A stretch of 64,000 bases of DNA from Streptomyces puniciscabiei (GCF_006715785.1 NZ_VFNX01000004.1:124001-188000); one strand, 5' to 3'. Positions 26,931 to 35,479 are shown, numbered from the stretch's first letter. Translations and numbers: made by a program. The notes: generated by a model not told the origin, from the sequence alone.

Positions 26931-27071
26931 CCGAAGGTTGCCCCTTCAGCCCCTGCTGTCAAGGACGCGCGGTGCAGAACCAGCCGCTTGCCTGACGGGA
27001 CATCACATCACGGGGGAAGGCGCCGACTTGGCGCAAGTCCAAAACTTTTCATAAGGCCAAAGCCACAAATC

Positions 27072-27100
27072 TTGACGGCAACCACCACTGTGCGTACGTT
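27072..27100 (+). promoter_or_regulatory. Candidate vegetative promoter for the arabinofuranosidase gene
   Basis: TTGACG (27072-27077) and TACGTT (27095-27100) are spaced by 17 bases in an otherwise AT-richer stretch, 71 bases before the ATG. This is a reasonable match to an HrdB-type promoter; no transcription data are available to me. Confidence 0.45.
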
Positions 27101-27171
27101 CCGCAGCGGCCGCTCCGGAGCTCCAACTCGACCGCTCCCCACCCCCATCACCCCCCATCGAGGAGCCCAGC

Positions 27172-28623
27172 ATGCGCGGAAGCCCCAGATCGCTCGCGTC
27201 GCTCCTGGCCGTCATCGGCCTGGTCCTGGGCGCGTTGCTCGGTATGCCCGCACCGACGCAGGCCGCTGGTTCACTGCCCTGTGACATCTACGGCGCCGCC
27301 GGCACCCCCTGCGTCGCCGCGCACAGCACGGTGCGCGCGCTCTTCTCCTCCTACGACGGCCCGCTGTACCGGGTGACCCGCGCCTTGGACGGGGCCGGCG
27401 CCGACATCGGGCTGCTGTCGCCGGGCGGTTACGCCGACGCGGGACAGCAGGACAGGTTCTGTGCGGACACCACATGCGCCATCACGAAGATCTACGACCA
27501 GACAGCCCGGCACAACGACCTCACCCCGGGCCCGGCGGGTACCTCCGGCATGGGCGCGGACCGGGGCGCGGACGCGTCCGAGATCGCCGTCACCGCGGGC
27601 GGCCACAAGGTGTACGGCGTGTGGATCTCACCGGGAGTCGGTTACCGGTACACGGGTGCCGCCCCGGGTGTCGCCGTGAACGGGCAACCGGAGGGCGCCT
27701 ACATGGTGGCCAGCGGCACCCATGTGGGCTCCGCCTGCTGCTTCGACTACGGAAACGCCGAGAGCACACCGGCCGACACCGGCAACGGCCACATGGACGC
27801 GGTCAGCCTCGCGACCACCTGCTACTTCGCGCCGTGCACCGGCTCCGGGCCCTGGGTCGAGGCCGACCTGGAGAACGGCATGTTCCAGGGCGACAACGGC
27901 TCCAACACCGCCAACCGGGGCAACGCGAGCACCTTCGTCACCGCCGTACTGAAGAACGACGGGCGGACGCGGTACGCGCTCAAGGGCGGTGACGCACAGT
28001 CCGGCGGGCTCTCCACCTGGTGGGACGGCGCCCTGCCCACGCGCGGCGGATATCAGCCCATGCACCAGGAGGGCGGCATCATCCTCGGCACGGGCGGCGA
28101 CAACAGCAACTGGAACATGGGCACGTTCTTCGAGGGCGTGATGGTCTCCGGCTACCCGGCCGACGCGGCCGAGAACGCCGTCCAGGCCAACATCGTCTCC
28201 GTCGGCTACTCCGGCGAGACGAACGTCCCCAACGGCCCCCAGGGCACCATCACCGGCCCCGGCGGCAAGTGCGTCGACGTCGCCGCCGACGACACCGGCA
28301 CCGACGGCGCGGCCGTGCAGCTGTGGGACTGCCAGTCGTACGCGGAGGACCAGCACTGGACGCACTATGCCGACGGCAGCCTGCGCACGCTGGGCCGGTG
28401 TCTGGACATCGACGGCAATGGGACGGCGGCCGGGACGAAGGTGGAGTTGTGGGACTGCGACGGTGTGGGTGGGCAGAGGTGGGTGCAGCAGGGTGATGGT
28501 TCGCTGCTGAATCCGCAGTCGGGGCGGTGTCTGGACTCTCCCAGTGGGGCGACGGCCAATGGCACGCGGCTGCAGATCTGGGACTGCAACGGCTCGTCGG
28601 CCCAGAAGTTCCCCCTGGGGTGA
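27172..28623 (+). CDS. Secreted GH54 alpha-L-arabinofuranosidase with C-terminal CBM13 (ricin-type) domain
   Basis: A 483-residue exported enzyme. Signal peptide to about residue 32 (PTQAAGS), then the arabinofuranosidase B catalytic domain (about 33-345): LPCDIYGAAGTPCVAAHSTVRALF, YDGPLYRVTR, CFDYGNAE and the Trp-rich end NWNMGTFFEGVMVSGYP. Residues about 355-483 are a CBM13 beta-trefoil with repeated QLWDC/ELWDC/QIWDC units that bind xylan or arabinan. It removes arabinose side chains from plant polymers. ATG 27172 follows GAGGAG. In the last 200 bases third-position usage becomes less C-rich, a pattern seen where CBM13 cassettes are exchanged between genes. Confidence 0.93.
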   Translation: MRGSPRSLASLLAVIGLVLGALLGMPAPTQAAGSLPCDIYGAAGTPCVAAHSTVRALFSSYDGPLYRVTRALDGAGADIGLLSPGGYADAGQQDRFCADTTCAITKIYDQTARHNDLTPGPAGTSGMGADRGADASEIAVTAGGHKVYGVWISPGVGYRYTGAAPGVAVNGQPEGAYMVASGTHVGSACCFDYGNAESTPADTGNGHMDAVSLATTCYFAPCTGSGPWVEADLENGMFQGDNGSNTANRGNASTFVTAVLKNDGRTRYALKGGDAQSGGLSTWWDGALPTRGGYQPMHQEGGIILGTGGDNSNWNMGTFFEGVMVSGYPADAAENAVQANIVSVGYSGETNVPNGPQGTITGPGGKCVDVAADDTGTDGAAVQLWDCQSYAEDQHWTHYADGSLRTLGRCLDIDGNGTAAGTKVELWDCDGVGGQRWVQQGDGSLLNPQSGRCLDSPSGATANGTRLQIWDCNGSSAQKFPLG

Positions 28624-28652
28624 CAGGGACGGCTTCCGGGCCGCCGATGGCA

Positions 28653-28682
28653 TCTGACGGTGCGTCGGAAGGCGCCGTCAGA
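28653..28682. terminator. Hairpin between convergent arabinofuranosidase and permease genes
   Basis: An 8-bp stem (TCTGACGG and complement) with a 14-base loop; its 3' arm overlaps the permease stop. Modest but well placed for bidirectional termination. Confidence 0.45.
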
Positions 28683-30324
28683 GGATGTCCTCTTCCTCCG
28701 GTACGACGACCTGGTCGATGAGCCGCTGGATCTGTTCGCTGGGCAGGGCCACCGCCATGGCCCAGTAGTAGATGGCGAGGCTGAACACGGCCGTGACCGC
28801 GATGTCCCACCACAGCGGGAACCAGGGGTGCTTCAGGGGCCCGAAGTCGCTGAGGTAGACGATGAGCCCCATGCCCACCAGATAGGCCGGCAGCCACTGC
28901 GCGGCACGCAGGTCGAGCTGCGGGGTGATGGGGTTCATCTTGAACACCCGGTTCGCGATCAGGATGACGTAGCCGATCAGGATGGCGACGCCGAGCTTCC
29001 AGTCGGTGGTCCACCCCGACCACAGGATCAGCAGGTTGGCGACGATGAAGGCGAGCGGCGACAGCACGCCGCCGCCGGGCAGCCGGTAGGGACGGTGGGC
29101 CTCGGGCAGCCGGTTGCGGAACACCCCGAAGGAGAGCGGCGCACCGGCGTACATCAGCACGCTCGCACTGGTGATCAGGCCGACCAGCGAACGCCAGCTG
29201 GGGAAGGGCAGGAAGCAGATGCAGCCGACCACGAAGGCGGTGATCAGGCCGACCCAGGGAACGCCGCGCCGGTTGGTGTTCTCGAAGGCGGAGGGCACGT
29301 AACCGTTACGGCTGAGGCCGTACGACACCCGGGAGGAGCCGGTGATGTAGATCAGTCCGGTGCCGGCGGGGGAGATCACGGCGTCGAGATACAGGACGGT
29401 CGCCAGCCAGCCCAGGCTGATGAGCGTGGCGACCTGCGCGAACGGCCCACTCAGCGCGGTGAACGCGGAGTTGGCCCAGTGGCTGCCGATCTGCGAGGCG
29501 GGCAGCGCGGCGAGGAAGGTGACCTGCAGCAGGATGTAGATCAGGATGCCGAGCAGGATCGACCCGATCACCGCCCGCGGGATGTCCCGCTTGGGGTTGG
29601 CGCTCTCGCCGGCGAGCTGGTCGGCCTGCTCGAAACCCAGCAGCGCGAAGATGATGCCACTGGTGGAGACGGCCGACAGGATGCCCTTGGCCCCGTACGG
29701 GTTGAAACCGTCCGCCGCGGTGAAGTTGGCGGTGTGGAACTGGGCGATGGCGAACACGAAGATCGTCAGCAGGGGGATGCCGACCTTCCACCAGGTCGCG
29801 GCGCTGTTGGTGCGGGCCAGGAGCCGGATGCTGAGGAAGTTGATGGCGGTGATGACCGCCATCAGCCCCACCGCGACGGCGATGCCGGGCGGGGTCAGGA
29901 CGTGCTCGCCGCCCTTGACCTTCTCCCAGCCGCTGGCCCAGGAGTAGTGCTGGCCGTAGGTGATCATCGCCAGCACCTCGATGGGTGCCACCGTGGCCGC
30001 CTGCAGCCAGGAGAACCAGCCGAACGACGCGCCTGCGGCGCCGCCGAAGGCGTAGTGCGGGAAGCGCGCGGTGCCGCCCGAGACCGGGTACATGCCGCCC
30101 AGCTCCGCGTGCACCAGCGCCAGGATCAGGATCGCGATGCCGCCGATGACCCAGGAGATGATCGCCGCCGGACCCGCCGCCGCCAGGGCGCCCTGTGCGC
30201 CGAACAGCCACCCGGATCCGATGATCGACCCCTCCGAGGCCCAGATGAGTCCGATGAAGCCGATCTCCCGCCGAAGCCCGGGTTTGTGGGTCTTCGGGCC
30301 GGGCGTCGCCTCTGAAACGGCCAT
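28678..30324 (-). CDS. APC family amino acid permease
   Basis: A 548-residue integral membrane protein with about 12 helices. The first helix carries GFIGLIWASEGSIIGSGWLFG, a form of the APC substrate-binding motif, and PVSGGTARFPHYAFG marks the start of helix 3. It resembles aspartate:proton symporters (YveA/AspT group) and other long APC transporters. The cytoplasmic C terminus ends in VVPEEEDIL. ATG 30324 has GAGGGG upstream. A small inverted repeat lies 20 bases before the start. The substrate is inferred to be an amino acid or amine, not shown. Confidence 0.9.
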   Translation of the reverse strand: MAVSEATPGPKTHKPGLRREIGFIGLIWASEGSIIGSGWLFGAQGALAAAGPAAIISWVIGGIAILILALVHAELGGMYPVSGGTARFPHYAFGGAAGASFGWFSWLQAATVAPIEVLAMITYGQHYSWASGWEKVKGGEHVLTPPGIAVAVGLMAVITAINFLSIRLLARTNSAATWWKVGIPLLTIFVFAIAQFHTANFTAADGFNPYGAKGILSAVSTSGIIFALLGFEQADQLAGESANPKRDIPRAVIGSILLGILIYILLQVTFLAALPASQIGSHWANSAFTALSGPFAQVATLISLGWLATVLYLDAVISPAGTGLIYITGSSRVSYGLSRNGYVPSAFENTNRRGVPWVGLITAFVVGCICFLPFPSWRSLVGLITSASVLMYAGAPLSFGVFRNRLPEAHRPYRLPGGGVLSPLAFIVANLLILWSGWTTDWKLGVAILIGYVILIANRVFKMNPITPQLDLRAAQWLPAYLVGMGLIVYLSDFGPLKHPWFPLWWDIAVTAVFSLAIYYWAMAVALPSEQIQRLIDQVVVPEEEDIL

Positions 30325-30343
30325 GGAGCACCCCCTCGATAGG

Positions 30344-30357
30344 GTGATATGCATCAC
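30344..30357. promoter_or_regulatory. Inverted repeat upstream of the permease
   Basis: GTGAT-ATGC-ATCAC, with further partial symmetry outward (GATAG on both flanks). The shape fits a GntR-type operator. No regulator gene is adjacent. Confidence 0.5.
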
Positions 30358-30449
30358 TATCGTGCCACGCTGACGCGGTCATGGCGCTCGACGTGCAGGC
30401 ACCGGTTTCCGACGCGGACGAGCCTGCCCGGGGCACAGGCGCTCAGCGC

Positions 30450-31523
30450 TCAACCGGAGGTGAGGCGCGGTCCGGCCGGTGGGGCGCCGGTGACCGCTGC
30501 GCGGTAGAGGGCCTGCGTGGCGGCGCCGAAGTAGGCGCTGTACGAGACCTGCGGGGTGTTGCCGCCGGTGTGATAGCCGCCGATCACCCCGAAAACCGCC
30601 CAGCCGCCGGGCCAGGGCACGAGCATGGGGCCACCGCTGGTCCCGCCCACGAAGGCGTCGCAGGCGATGCGCGGGAACGTGCCCGGGTCGGCCGGGTCGT
30701 CGCTGTCCCACCTGGTGGTCCAGCTCCAGCACTCCAGCGGCTTCTCCGCCCCCGCCGGGTAGCCGATCATCCGCACCGGGGCGTGGTAGTAGCCGGTCCC
30801 GGTGAGCAGCCGCACGCCACCGACCGCGTCCTGAAGGCGTGTTCCCTCCTGGTTGGGCTCCGTGACCGCGAAGGCGAAGTCATAGGCGGCGCCCGCGTGT
30901 TCACCAAGGTCGTAGTACTGCTGGGCGACATAGACGCCGTTGGTCCGCACGGGGAAGATCCCGAACGGCTTGAGGCTGTCGTGGTACTGCGGGACGAAGG
31001 CCAGGTGCCTCTTGGGTGAGGTGCCCGCGTAGCCCTTCAGACAGTGGCCGGCGCTCAGCACCAGGTCATGGCCGGGACTGCGCACGACGGAGCCGCTGCA
31101 CGTGCGGCCGGTACCACTGACGTCCGTCCAGAAGAAGGTGCCGGCCTGGGGGATGCCGTCGAAGCTCCTGCTGGGCGGGATGTACTCGCCCGGCCGGGGG
31201 CCGTCCACGGCAGGGGACACGCCGCCCGCCGGGGCAGCCGTTCCGGTTCCTTTGCGGGCGTCGGCGGGCAGCGCTGCCTCCATGCGCGCCGGCGTCCAGT
31301 AGGCGTCGAGCTGGTCGGCGAGTGTGCCCGGGCCGTCCATGGCGCCGTGGCCGGACTCCGTGGTGGCGCCGACGGACGGCAGGAGGCTGTCGCCGGCCGT
31401 CGTCAGTGTCCCGGCGGAGGCCGTGAGTGTCCCGGCGGAGGCAGTGGTGGTGAGGCCGGTGCAGAGCAGAAGGGCTGCCGCGCAGACGGCGGCGTAGCGC
31501 GCGATCCTGGTCCCGGGCTCCAT
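30450..31523 (-). CDS. Secreted trypsin-like serine protease
   Basis: A 357-residue exported chymotrypsin-fold peptidase. Signal peptide (YAAVCAAALLLCTGLTTTASA), a pro-like segment of about 110 residues, then the protease domain with the triad: His in LSAGHCL, Asp in AAYDFAF, Ser in GGTSGGPM. ATG 31523 has GAGGGG. The S1-lining residues cannot be assigned without alignment; the group with YHDSLKPFGIFP is widespread in Streptomyces. Just after the signal peptide a 7-residue unit is repeated (GTLTASAGTLTTAG). It lies downstream of, and in line with, the decarboxylase genes but 133 bases away, so it is probably separate. Confidence 0.88.
   Translation of the reverse strand: MEPGTRIARYAAVCAAALLLCTGLTTTASAGTLTASAGTLTTAGDSLLPSVGATTESGHGAMDGPGTLADQLDAYWTPARMEAALPADARKGTGTAAPAGGVSPAVDGPRPGEYIPPSRSFDGIPQAGTFFWTDVSGTGRTCSGSVVRSPGHDLVLSAGHCLKGYAGTSPKRHLAFVPQYHDSLKPFGIFPVRTNGVYVAQQYYDLGEHAGAAYDFAFAVTEPNQEGTRLQDAVGGVRLLTGTGYYHAPVRMIGYPAGAEKPLECWSWTTRWDSDDPADPGTFPRIACDAFVGGTSGGPMLVPWPGGWAVFGVIGGYHTGGNTPQVSYSAYFGAATQALYRAAVTGAPPAGPRLTSG
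31405..31442. repeat. Two 17-bp direct repeats inside the protease gene
   Basis: AGTGTCCCGGCGGAGGC occurs at 31405-31421 and 31426-31442, a 21-base period that keeps the reading frame and duplicates seven residues at the mature N terminus. This is typical slippage-prone coding DNA. Confidence 0.75.
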
Positions 31524-31656
31524 CAGTTCCCCTCAGAGCGGACGCAAGTGATGGCCCACCATAAGCCTGCCGCCGCGGTCGGCACAGTGTGCGCGGCCGC
31601 ATCGGGCGCACCGGAGGCGGACAACTCCCTCCGGTGCGCGCATGCGTGGCGCCGGG

Positions 31657-31905
31657 TCAGGGCGCCTGGCGCAGCGGGGGCACGGCCGGCACCTCGTCGG
31701 TGTTCGCGAGGTCCGCCACGGTCAGCCGGAAGCCCTCGGGATAGTTCTCGCGCCGGGTACGCCGCGCCGGTTCGCTGGTGCGCCACATGTACAGGCAGCG
31801 CGGGCACTGCAGCACGTCCCAGACCCCGGGGACGGGGGAGGCGTGGATGTGCTCGGTCTCCCCGTGCGCGCAGCGCGGGCAGCCGGGGTGGGTGGGTTCG
31901 GCCAT
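31657..31905 (-). CDS. vdcD: Hydroxyarylic acid decarboxylase, small subunit D
   Basis: An 82-residue zinc-ribbon-like protein, the D subunit of non-oxidative hydroxyarylic acid (vanillate/4-hydroxybenzoate type) decarboxylases. CPRCAHGETEHIH and LQCPRCLYMWRTSEP form a CxxC...CxxC knuckle, and RRENYPEGFRLT is the conserved tail. ATG 31905 has AAGGAG. It follows the C subunit by 43 bases and completes the B-C-D operon. The subunit is needed for the multi-subunit enzyme in characterised systems, although its exact role is unclear. Confidence 0.88.
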   Translation of the reverse strand: MAEPTHPGCPRCAHGETEHIHASPVPGVWDVLQCPRCLYMWRTSEPARRTRRENYPEGFRLTVADLANTDEVPAVPPLRQAP

Positions 31906-31948
31906 GACGGGTCTCCTTGCCGGGGTGTGGGGAGAGGAGTGCGGGCGG

Positions 31949-33373
31949 TCAGTGGCGGGCGGCGAGAGCCTGCAGTCGCGTGAGCCATGCGGCCGTCTCG
32001 GGCAGGTCCCGGACCGGGTTGCCGTAGGTGCCGCGACGGTCGGGGGCGACGGGCGTCGTGGCGTCGATGACGAGCTTGTCCACGATGCCGGGCGTCTGCG
32101 CCTGCGGTGCAAGTTCGACGACCGGCAGACGGGGGACGGTGATCAGGTCTTCGGCCGGGTTCATCTTGGTCGACAGCGCCCACATCACCTGTGGCAGGCT
32201 GAACGGGTCGACGTCCTCGTCCACCATGATGACCGTGGTCGCGTAGCCGAGCCCGTGCGGTGTCGTCAGCACCCGCAGTCCGACCGCCTTGGCGAAGCCG
32301 CCGTACCGCTTCTTCGTCGAGACGATGACGACCAGTCCGTGCGTGTAGGAGGCGTTGACCGCCTGCACCTCCGGGAAGTCCGCCTTCAGCTGCTGGAACA
32401 ACGGCACGGACGTGTTCGCCGCGATGAGGTAGTCGCACTCGGTCCACGGCATCCCGAGATAGAGGTGCTCGAAGACCGGGTCGGTCCGGTACGAGATCCG
32501 GTCCACGCGGATCACCGGCATGCTGCGCCCACCCGAGTAGTGCCCCGTGAACTCGCCGAACGGCCCCTCGATCTCCCGCCTGCGCCCTTCGATGACGCCC
32601 TCGATCACCACCTCGCTGCCCCATGGCACCGGCAGCCCGGTCAGGGGTGCCCGGGCGATCGGGGCGGGTGCTCCACGCAGGGCGCCGGCCAGCCCGTACT
32701 CGTTCTCCTCGTACTTCATGGGGGTGGACGCGGCGATGGTGATCACCGGGTCGTTGCCGAGGGTGATGGCCACGGGCAGGTCCTCGCCCCGCTCCTCGGC
32801 GGTCTTGAGATGCAGGGCGATGTCGTGCATCGGCACGGGCTGGATCGCGAGCCTGCGCCGGCCCTTGACCTCGAGGCGGTAGATGCCGAGGTTCTGCTTG
32901 CCGCTGTGCTCGGGGTCGTCGGGGTCCTTCGAGACGACGGCGGCCTTGTCGATGTAGAAGCCCCCGTCGCCGTCGTTGAGCCGGATGAGCGGCAGGACCC
33001 GGAAAATGTCGGCGTCTTCGCCCTCGAGGGTGTTCTGGGCCCAGGGCGGGTTCTCGCGCCACTCGGGCTCGACCGGGAACGCCTCCCAGCGCCGGGCGAA
33101 CTCGGCGACCTGCTCCTTGGCGCCGGTCTCCTTCGGCAGGCCGAGAGCGAGCGCGTGGTTGGCCCATGAGCCGTGGACGTTCATCGCGATGCGCGCGTTA
33201 GTGAACCCCTTGACGTTGTCGAAGAACAGTGCCGGGGCCGCGTCTCCGAGGCGCGGAGCGGCATTCGCCGCGGCGGCGATGTCCGGCTCCGGCAGCACCT
33301 GTTCCGCGACCCGGAGAAGCTGACCCTCCTTGTCGAGGGCGTCGAGAAAGCCACGAAGGTCGTCGTAGGGCAT
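31949..33373 (-). CDS. vdcC: UbiD-family hydroxyarylic acid decarboxylase, subunit C
   Basis: A 474-residue UbiD-fold decarboxylase, catalytic subunit of the vanillate/phenolic acid decarboxylase (VdcC/ShdC type). It uses the prenylated flavin made by the UbiX-like partner. Visible motifs: MNVHGSWANHALALGLPK, NLGIYRLEVKGRRRLAIQP, ASTPMKYEENEYGLAGAL, EVVIEGVIEGRRREIEGPFGEFTGHY (with the catalytic-region acids) and TVIMVDEDVDPFSLPQVMWAL. Reaction: vanillate to guaiacol, or a related 4-hydroxybenzoate to a phenol, with release of CO2. ATG 33373 has AAAGGA. The exact acid cannot be decided from sequence. Confidence 0.93.
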   Translation of the reverse strand: MPYDDLRGFLDALDKEGQLLRVAEQVLPEPDIAAAANAAPRLGDAAPALFFDNVKGFTNARIAMNVHGSWANHALALGLPKETGAKEQVAEFARRWEAFPVEPEWRENPPWAQNTLEGEDADIFRVLPLIRLNDGDGGFYIDKAAVVSKDPDDPEHSGKQNLGIYRLEVKGRRRLAIQPVPMHDIALHLKTAEERGEDLPVAITLGNDPVITIAASTPMKYEENEYGLAGALRGAPAPIARAPLTGLPVPWGSEVVIEGVIEGRRREIEGPFGEFTGHYSGGRSMPVIRVDRISYRTDPVFEHLYLGMPWTECDYLIAANTSVPLFQQLKADFPEVQAVNASYTHGLVVIVSTKKRYGGFAKAVGLRVLTTPHGLGYATTVIMVDEDVDPFSLPQVMWALSTKMNPAEDLITVPRLPVVELAPQAQTPGIVDKLVIDATTPVAPDRRGTYGNPVRDLPETAAWLTRLQALAARH

Positions 33374-33472
33374 GGGGAAGTCCTTTCGCGGGGGAACCCG
33401 GGAACGCGGGGGGAGGGACGGTGAGCGGGCCGGTGCTGCCCGGAGCCGGGCGCGCGGGAGGGCACCGTGGCC

Positions 33473-34063
33473 TCAGCCGGCCGGTCGCAGGGCGCGGGCC
33501 GCCCGCATGCCCTCCCACCGTCGGGGCGAGGGCGCGGGCAGGTCGAACTGGTCGAGGACGCGTGTGACGACATGGTCGACGATGTCGTCCACCGACTGCG
33601 GATGGTTGTAGAACGCCGGCATCGGCGGCACCAACTGCACGCCTTTGCGGGCGAGTTCGAGCATGTTCTCCAGATGGATCTCGCTCAGCGGTGTCTCACG
33701 GGGGACGAGGACCAGCCGGCGCCGCTCCTTCAGCACCACGTCCGCGGCCCGTCCCACCAGACCGTCGGCATACCCGGCGCGGATACCGGCGAGGGTCTTC
33801 ATCGAGCACGGCACGACGATCATGCCGTCCGTCCGGAACGAACCCGACGAGATGGCCGCCCCCTGGTCCTCCGGCGCATACGTGACATCGGCCAGCGCGG
33901 TGACCTCGGGGACCGTGAGGCCGGTCTCCAGCTCGATGGTGGTCCGCGCCCAGCGACTGAGCACCAGGTGCGTCTCCACCTCCGGGAGCGTCGCCAGAGC
34001 CTCCAGCAGCCGGACGCCGAACACGGCCCCCGTCGCTCCCGTCATGCCCACGACCAATCGCAC
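33473..34063 (-). CDS. vdcB: UbiX-family flavin prenyltransferase, subunit B of the decarboxylase
   Basis: A 196-residue UbiX/Pad1-type enzyme that attaches dimethylallyl to FMN to give the prenyl-FMN cofactor of the UbiD partner. VVGMTGATGAVFGVRLL is the FMN-binding loop; SSGSFRTDGMIVVPCSMKTLAGI and LVPRETPLSEIHLENM are active-site motifs. GTG 34063 is chosen for the GGAAGGAG nine bases upstream; the longer frame to 34108 lacks one. It is first in the B-C-D operon, with 99 bases before subunit C. The AraC-type regulator is divergent. Confidence 0.92.
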   Translation of the reverse strand: MRLVVGMTGATGAVFGVRLLEALATLPEVETHLVLSRWARTTIELETGLTVPEVTALADVTYAPEDQGAAISSGSFRTDGMIVVPCSMKTLAGIRAGYADGLVGRAADVVLKERRRLVLVPRETPLSEIHLENMLELARKGVQLVPPMPAFYNHPQSVDDIVDHVVTRVLDQFDLPAPSPRRWEGMRAARALRPAG

Positions 34064-34179
34064 GCGACTCGGCTCCTTCCATTCGTCCGGCCCTGCGCGG
34101 TGGTGCAACCATTTCGGTCACCGCCTTTTCGACGCTAAGGGCGCCTTACGAGGGCGACGGCGTATCCTGAAGACAGCTC

Positions 34180-35091
34180 ATGGACAAAAACGGACAGTCG
34201 CGCGCCATCCGCCGGACCGAGATCACTCCCGTCCCCTACCGTGCCGCAGCCGGCGCCCCGCCCGGCGCGGAGGTCCTCGATCTCTCCGCCCTGCCCGGCC
34301 GTGCCCACGGCCACGGCCTTGATCCCTACGCTGCCAAGCGGCCCACCTTCCATGAACTGATCGCGGTGCGCGGCGGTCGGCTGCGCTGCTTCCTTGACTT
34401 CGGCACGTGTGAGATGACCGCGGGTGACTGGCTGTGGGTACGGCCCGGCCAGGTCCACCAGTACGACTCCGACCTCGCCGCGGCCGACGGTGTCGTCGTG
34501 CTGTTCACCTCCGGGTTCCTCACCCCCGCGACCGTGGAGGCCGCACGGGTCGACCAGCCCGTCTGGCGGTCGGCCCTGACCCCCACGGACACGGACGGGG
34601 CGGCCCTGGACGCCGTACTCCAGGTGCTCCGCAGCGAGTACCGAAGGCTCGCCGACCTGCCGCTGGAGATCCAGATCGACGTAGTACGGCACCTGCTGTC
34701 GGTCCTCGTGCTCCGGCTGTCCCACGCACAGGGCGTACGCGAGACGGCCGGGGCCGGCAGCGAGGCGTTCCGTCGCTTCCAGCGCGCCGTCGAGCGTGAC
34801 TTCTCCCGGACCCACCGGGTCGAGGACTACGCCCACGCGCTCGGCTACAGCGTCCGGACCCTGACCCGGGCCACCCGCTCGGCGACCGGCACCGGAGCAA
34901 AGGCCTTCATCGACGACAGGGTCCTGCTGGAGGCACGGCGGCTGCTGTGGCACACCGACCTGCCGGCCGCGGCCGTCGGCGACCGCCTCGGCTTTCCCGG
35001 CGCCACCGTGTTCACGAGGTTCTTCCGGCGGCGCACCGGGGAGACCCCCGCCGCGTTCCGGGCCCGGGCCCGGGGGACGAATGAGGAGTGA
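34180..35091 (+). CDS. AraC family transcriptional regulator
   Basis: A 303-residue protein with an N-terminal cupin-like sensor (about 15-130, RPTFHELIAVRGGRLRCFLDF and VRPGQVHQYD) and a C-terminal AraC HTH pair (about 200-295, FSRTHRVEDYAHALGYSVRTLTRATR and AAVGDRLGFPGATVFTRFFRRRTGETPAAFRAR). It is divergent from the decarboxylase operon with 116 bases between starts, so it is the obvious candidate activator responding to a phenolic acid. ATG 34180 has GAAGACAG. No clear direct-repeat operator was found in the short intergenic stretch. Confidence 0.9.
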   Translation: MDKNGQSRAIRRTEITPVPYRAAAGAPPGAEVLDLSALPGRAHGHGLDPYAAKRPTFHELIAVRGGRLRCFLDFGTCEMTAGDWLWVRPGQVHQYDSDLAAADGVVVLFTSGFLTPATVEAARVDQPVWRSALTPTDTDGAALDAVLQVLRSEYRRLADLPLEIQIDVVRHLLSVLVLRLSHAQGVRETAGAGSEAFRRFQRAVERDFSRTHRVEDYAHALGYSVRTLTRATRSATGTGAKAFIDDRVLLEARRLLWHTDLPAAAVGDRLGFPGATVFTRFFRRRTGETPAAFRARARGTNEE

Positions 35092-35169
35092 GCTGAGGGG
35101 TAGACGCCCGTACCCGGCGAGGGACGGTCATAGGTCCCCCGGCACCGGCCCGATCGGAAGGAGAAGGCC

Positions 35170-35478
35170 ATGAAGAACATGAAGAGGCTGACGAGGAACG
35201 CGGGCGCGGTCGGCGCTGCCACCGCGATGGCCGCGGGTGCGCTCCTCGCCGGCGGCGGCCCCGCGGCGGCCGCCCCCCGTGCCACCGGGCACCCGGCCGT
35301 CGGCGCCACGGCAGCGCCCGCCGGCCACGCCCAGCACCGTCACCATGGTCTTCGGTGCATCGACCCATGGGTCGCGGGACAACTGGCGACGTTCGATCCC
35401 GCCGCCCGGCACCGCCTGGCCGTGTTCGACCCGTGGGTCAAGGACCAGCTGGCGCGCTATGTCGCGCCCTCCTGTTAG
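35170..35478 (+). CDS. Small secreted protein with two DPWV motifs between cysteines
   Basis: A 102-residue protein with AAGGAGAAGG before ATG 35170 and a clear Sec signal (GAVGAATAMAAGALLAGGGPAAAAP). After a His/Ala-rich linker the C-terminal 42 residues contain a direct duplication: CIDPWVAGQLATFDP and FDPWVKDQLARYVAP. The only two cysteines of the mature part flank this section (RC..., ...SC at the very end), which suggests a disulfide-closed loop. I do not recognise the family. It is probably a small extracellular or wall peptide. It stands alone, 78 bases after the AraC gene in the same direction. Confidence 0.75.
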   Translation: MKNMKRLTRNAGAVGAATAMAAGALLAGGGPAAAAPRATGHPAVGATAAPAGHAQHRHHGLRCIDPWVAGQLATFDPAARHRLAVFDPWVKDQLARYVAPSC

Positions 35479-35479
35479 C

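Noticed and set aside
23998..28623. Polysaccharide utilisation locus with dedicated transporter
   Set aside because: Only two secreted glycosidases are present. No sugar ABC transporter or sensor is linked; the adjacent APC permease is an amino-acid type carrier.
31405..31442. CRISPR or minisatellite array
   Set aside because: Only two copies, in frame within a coding sequence; simple slippage is sufficient.
30450..31523. Protease as part of the decarboxylase operon
   Set aside because: A gap of 133 bases with its own good ribosome site and an unrelated function make this unlikely, although read-through cannot be excluded.
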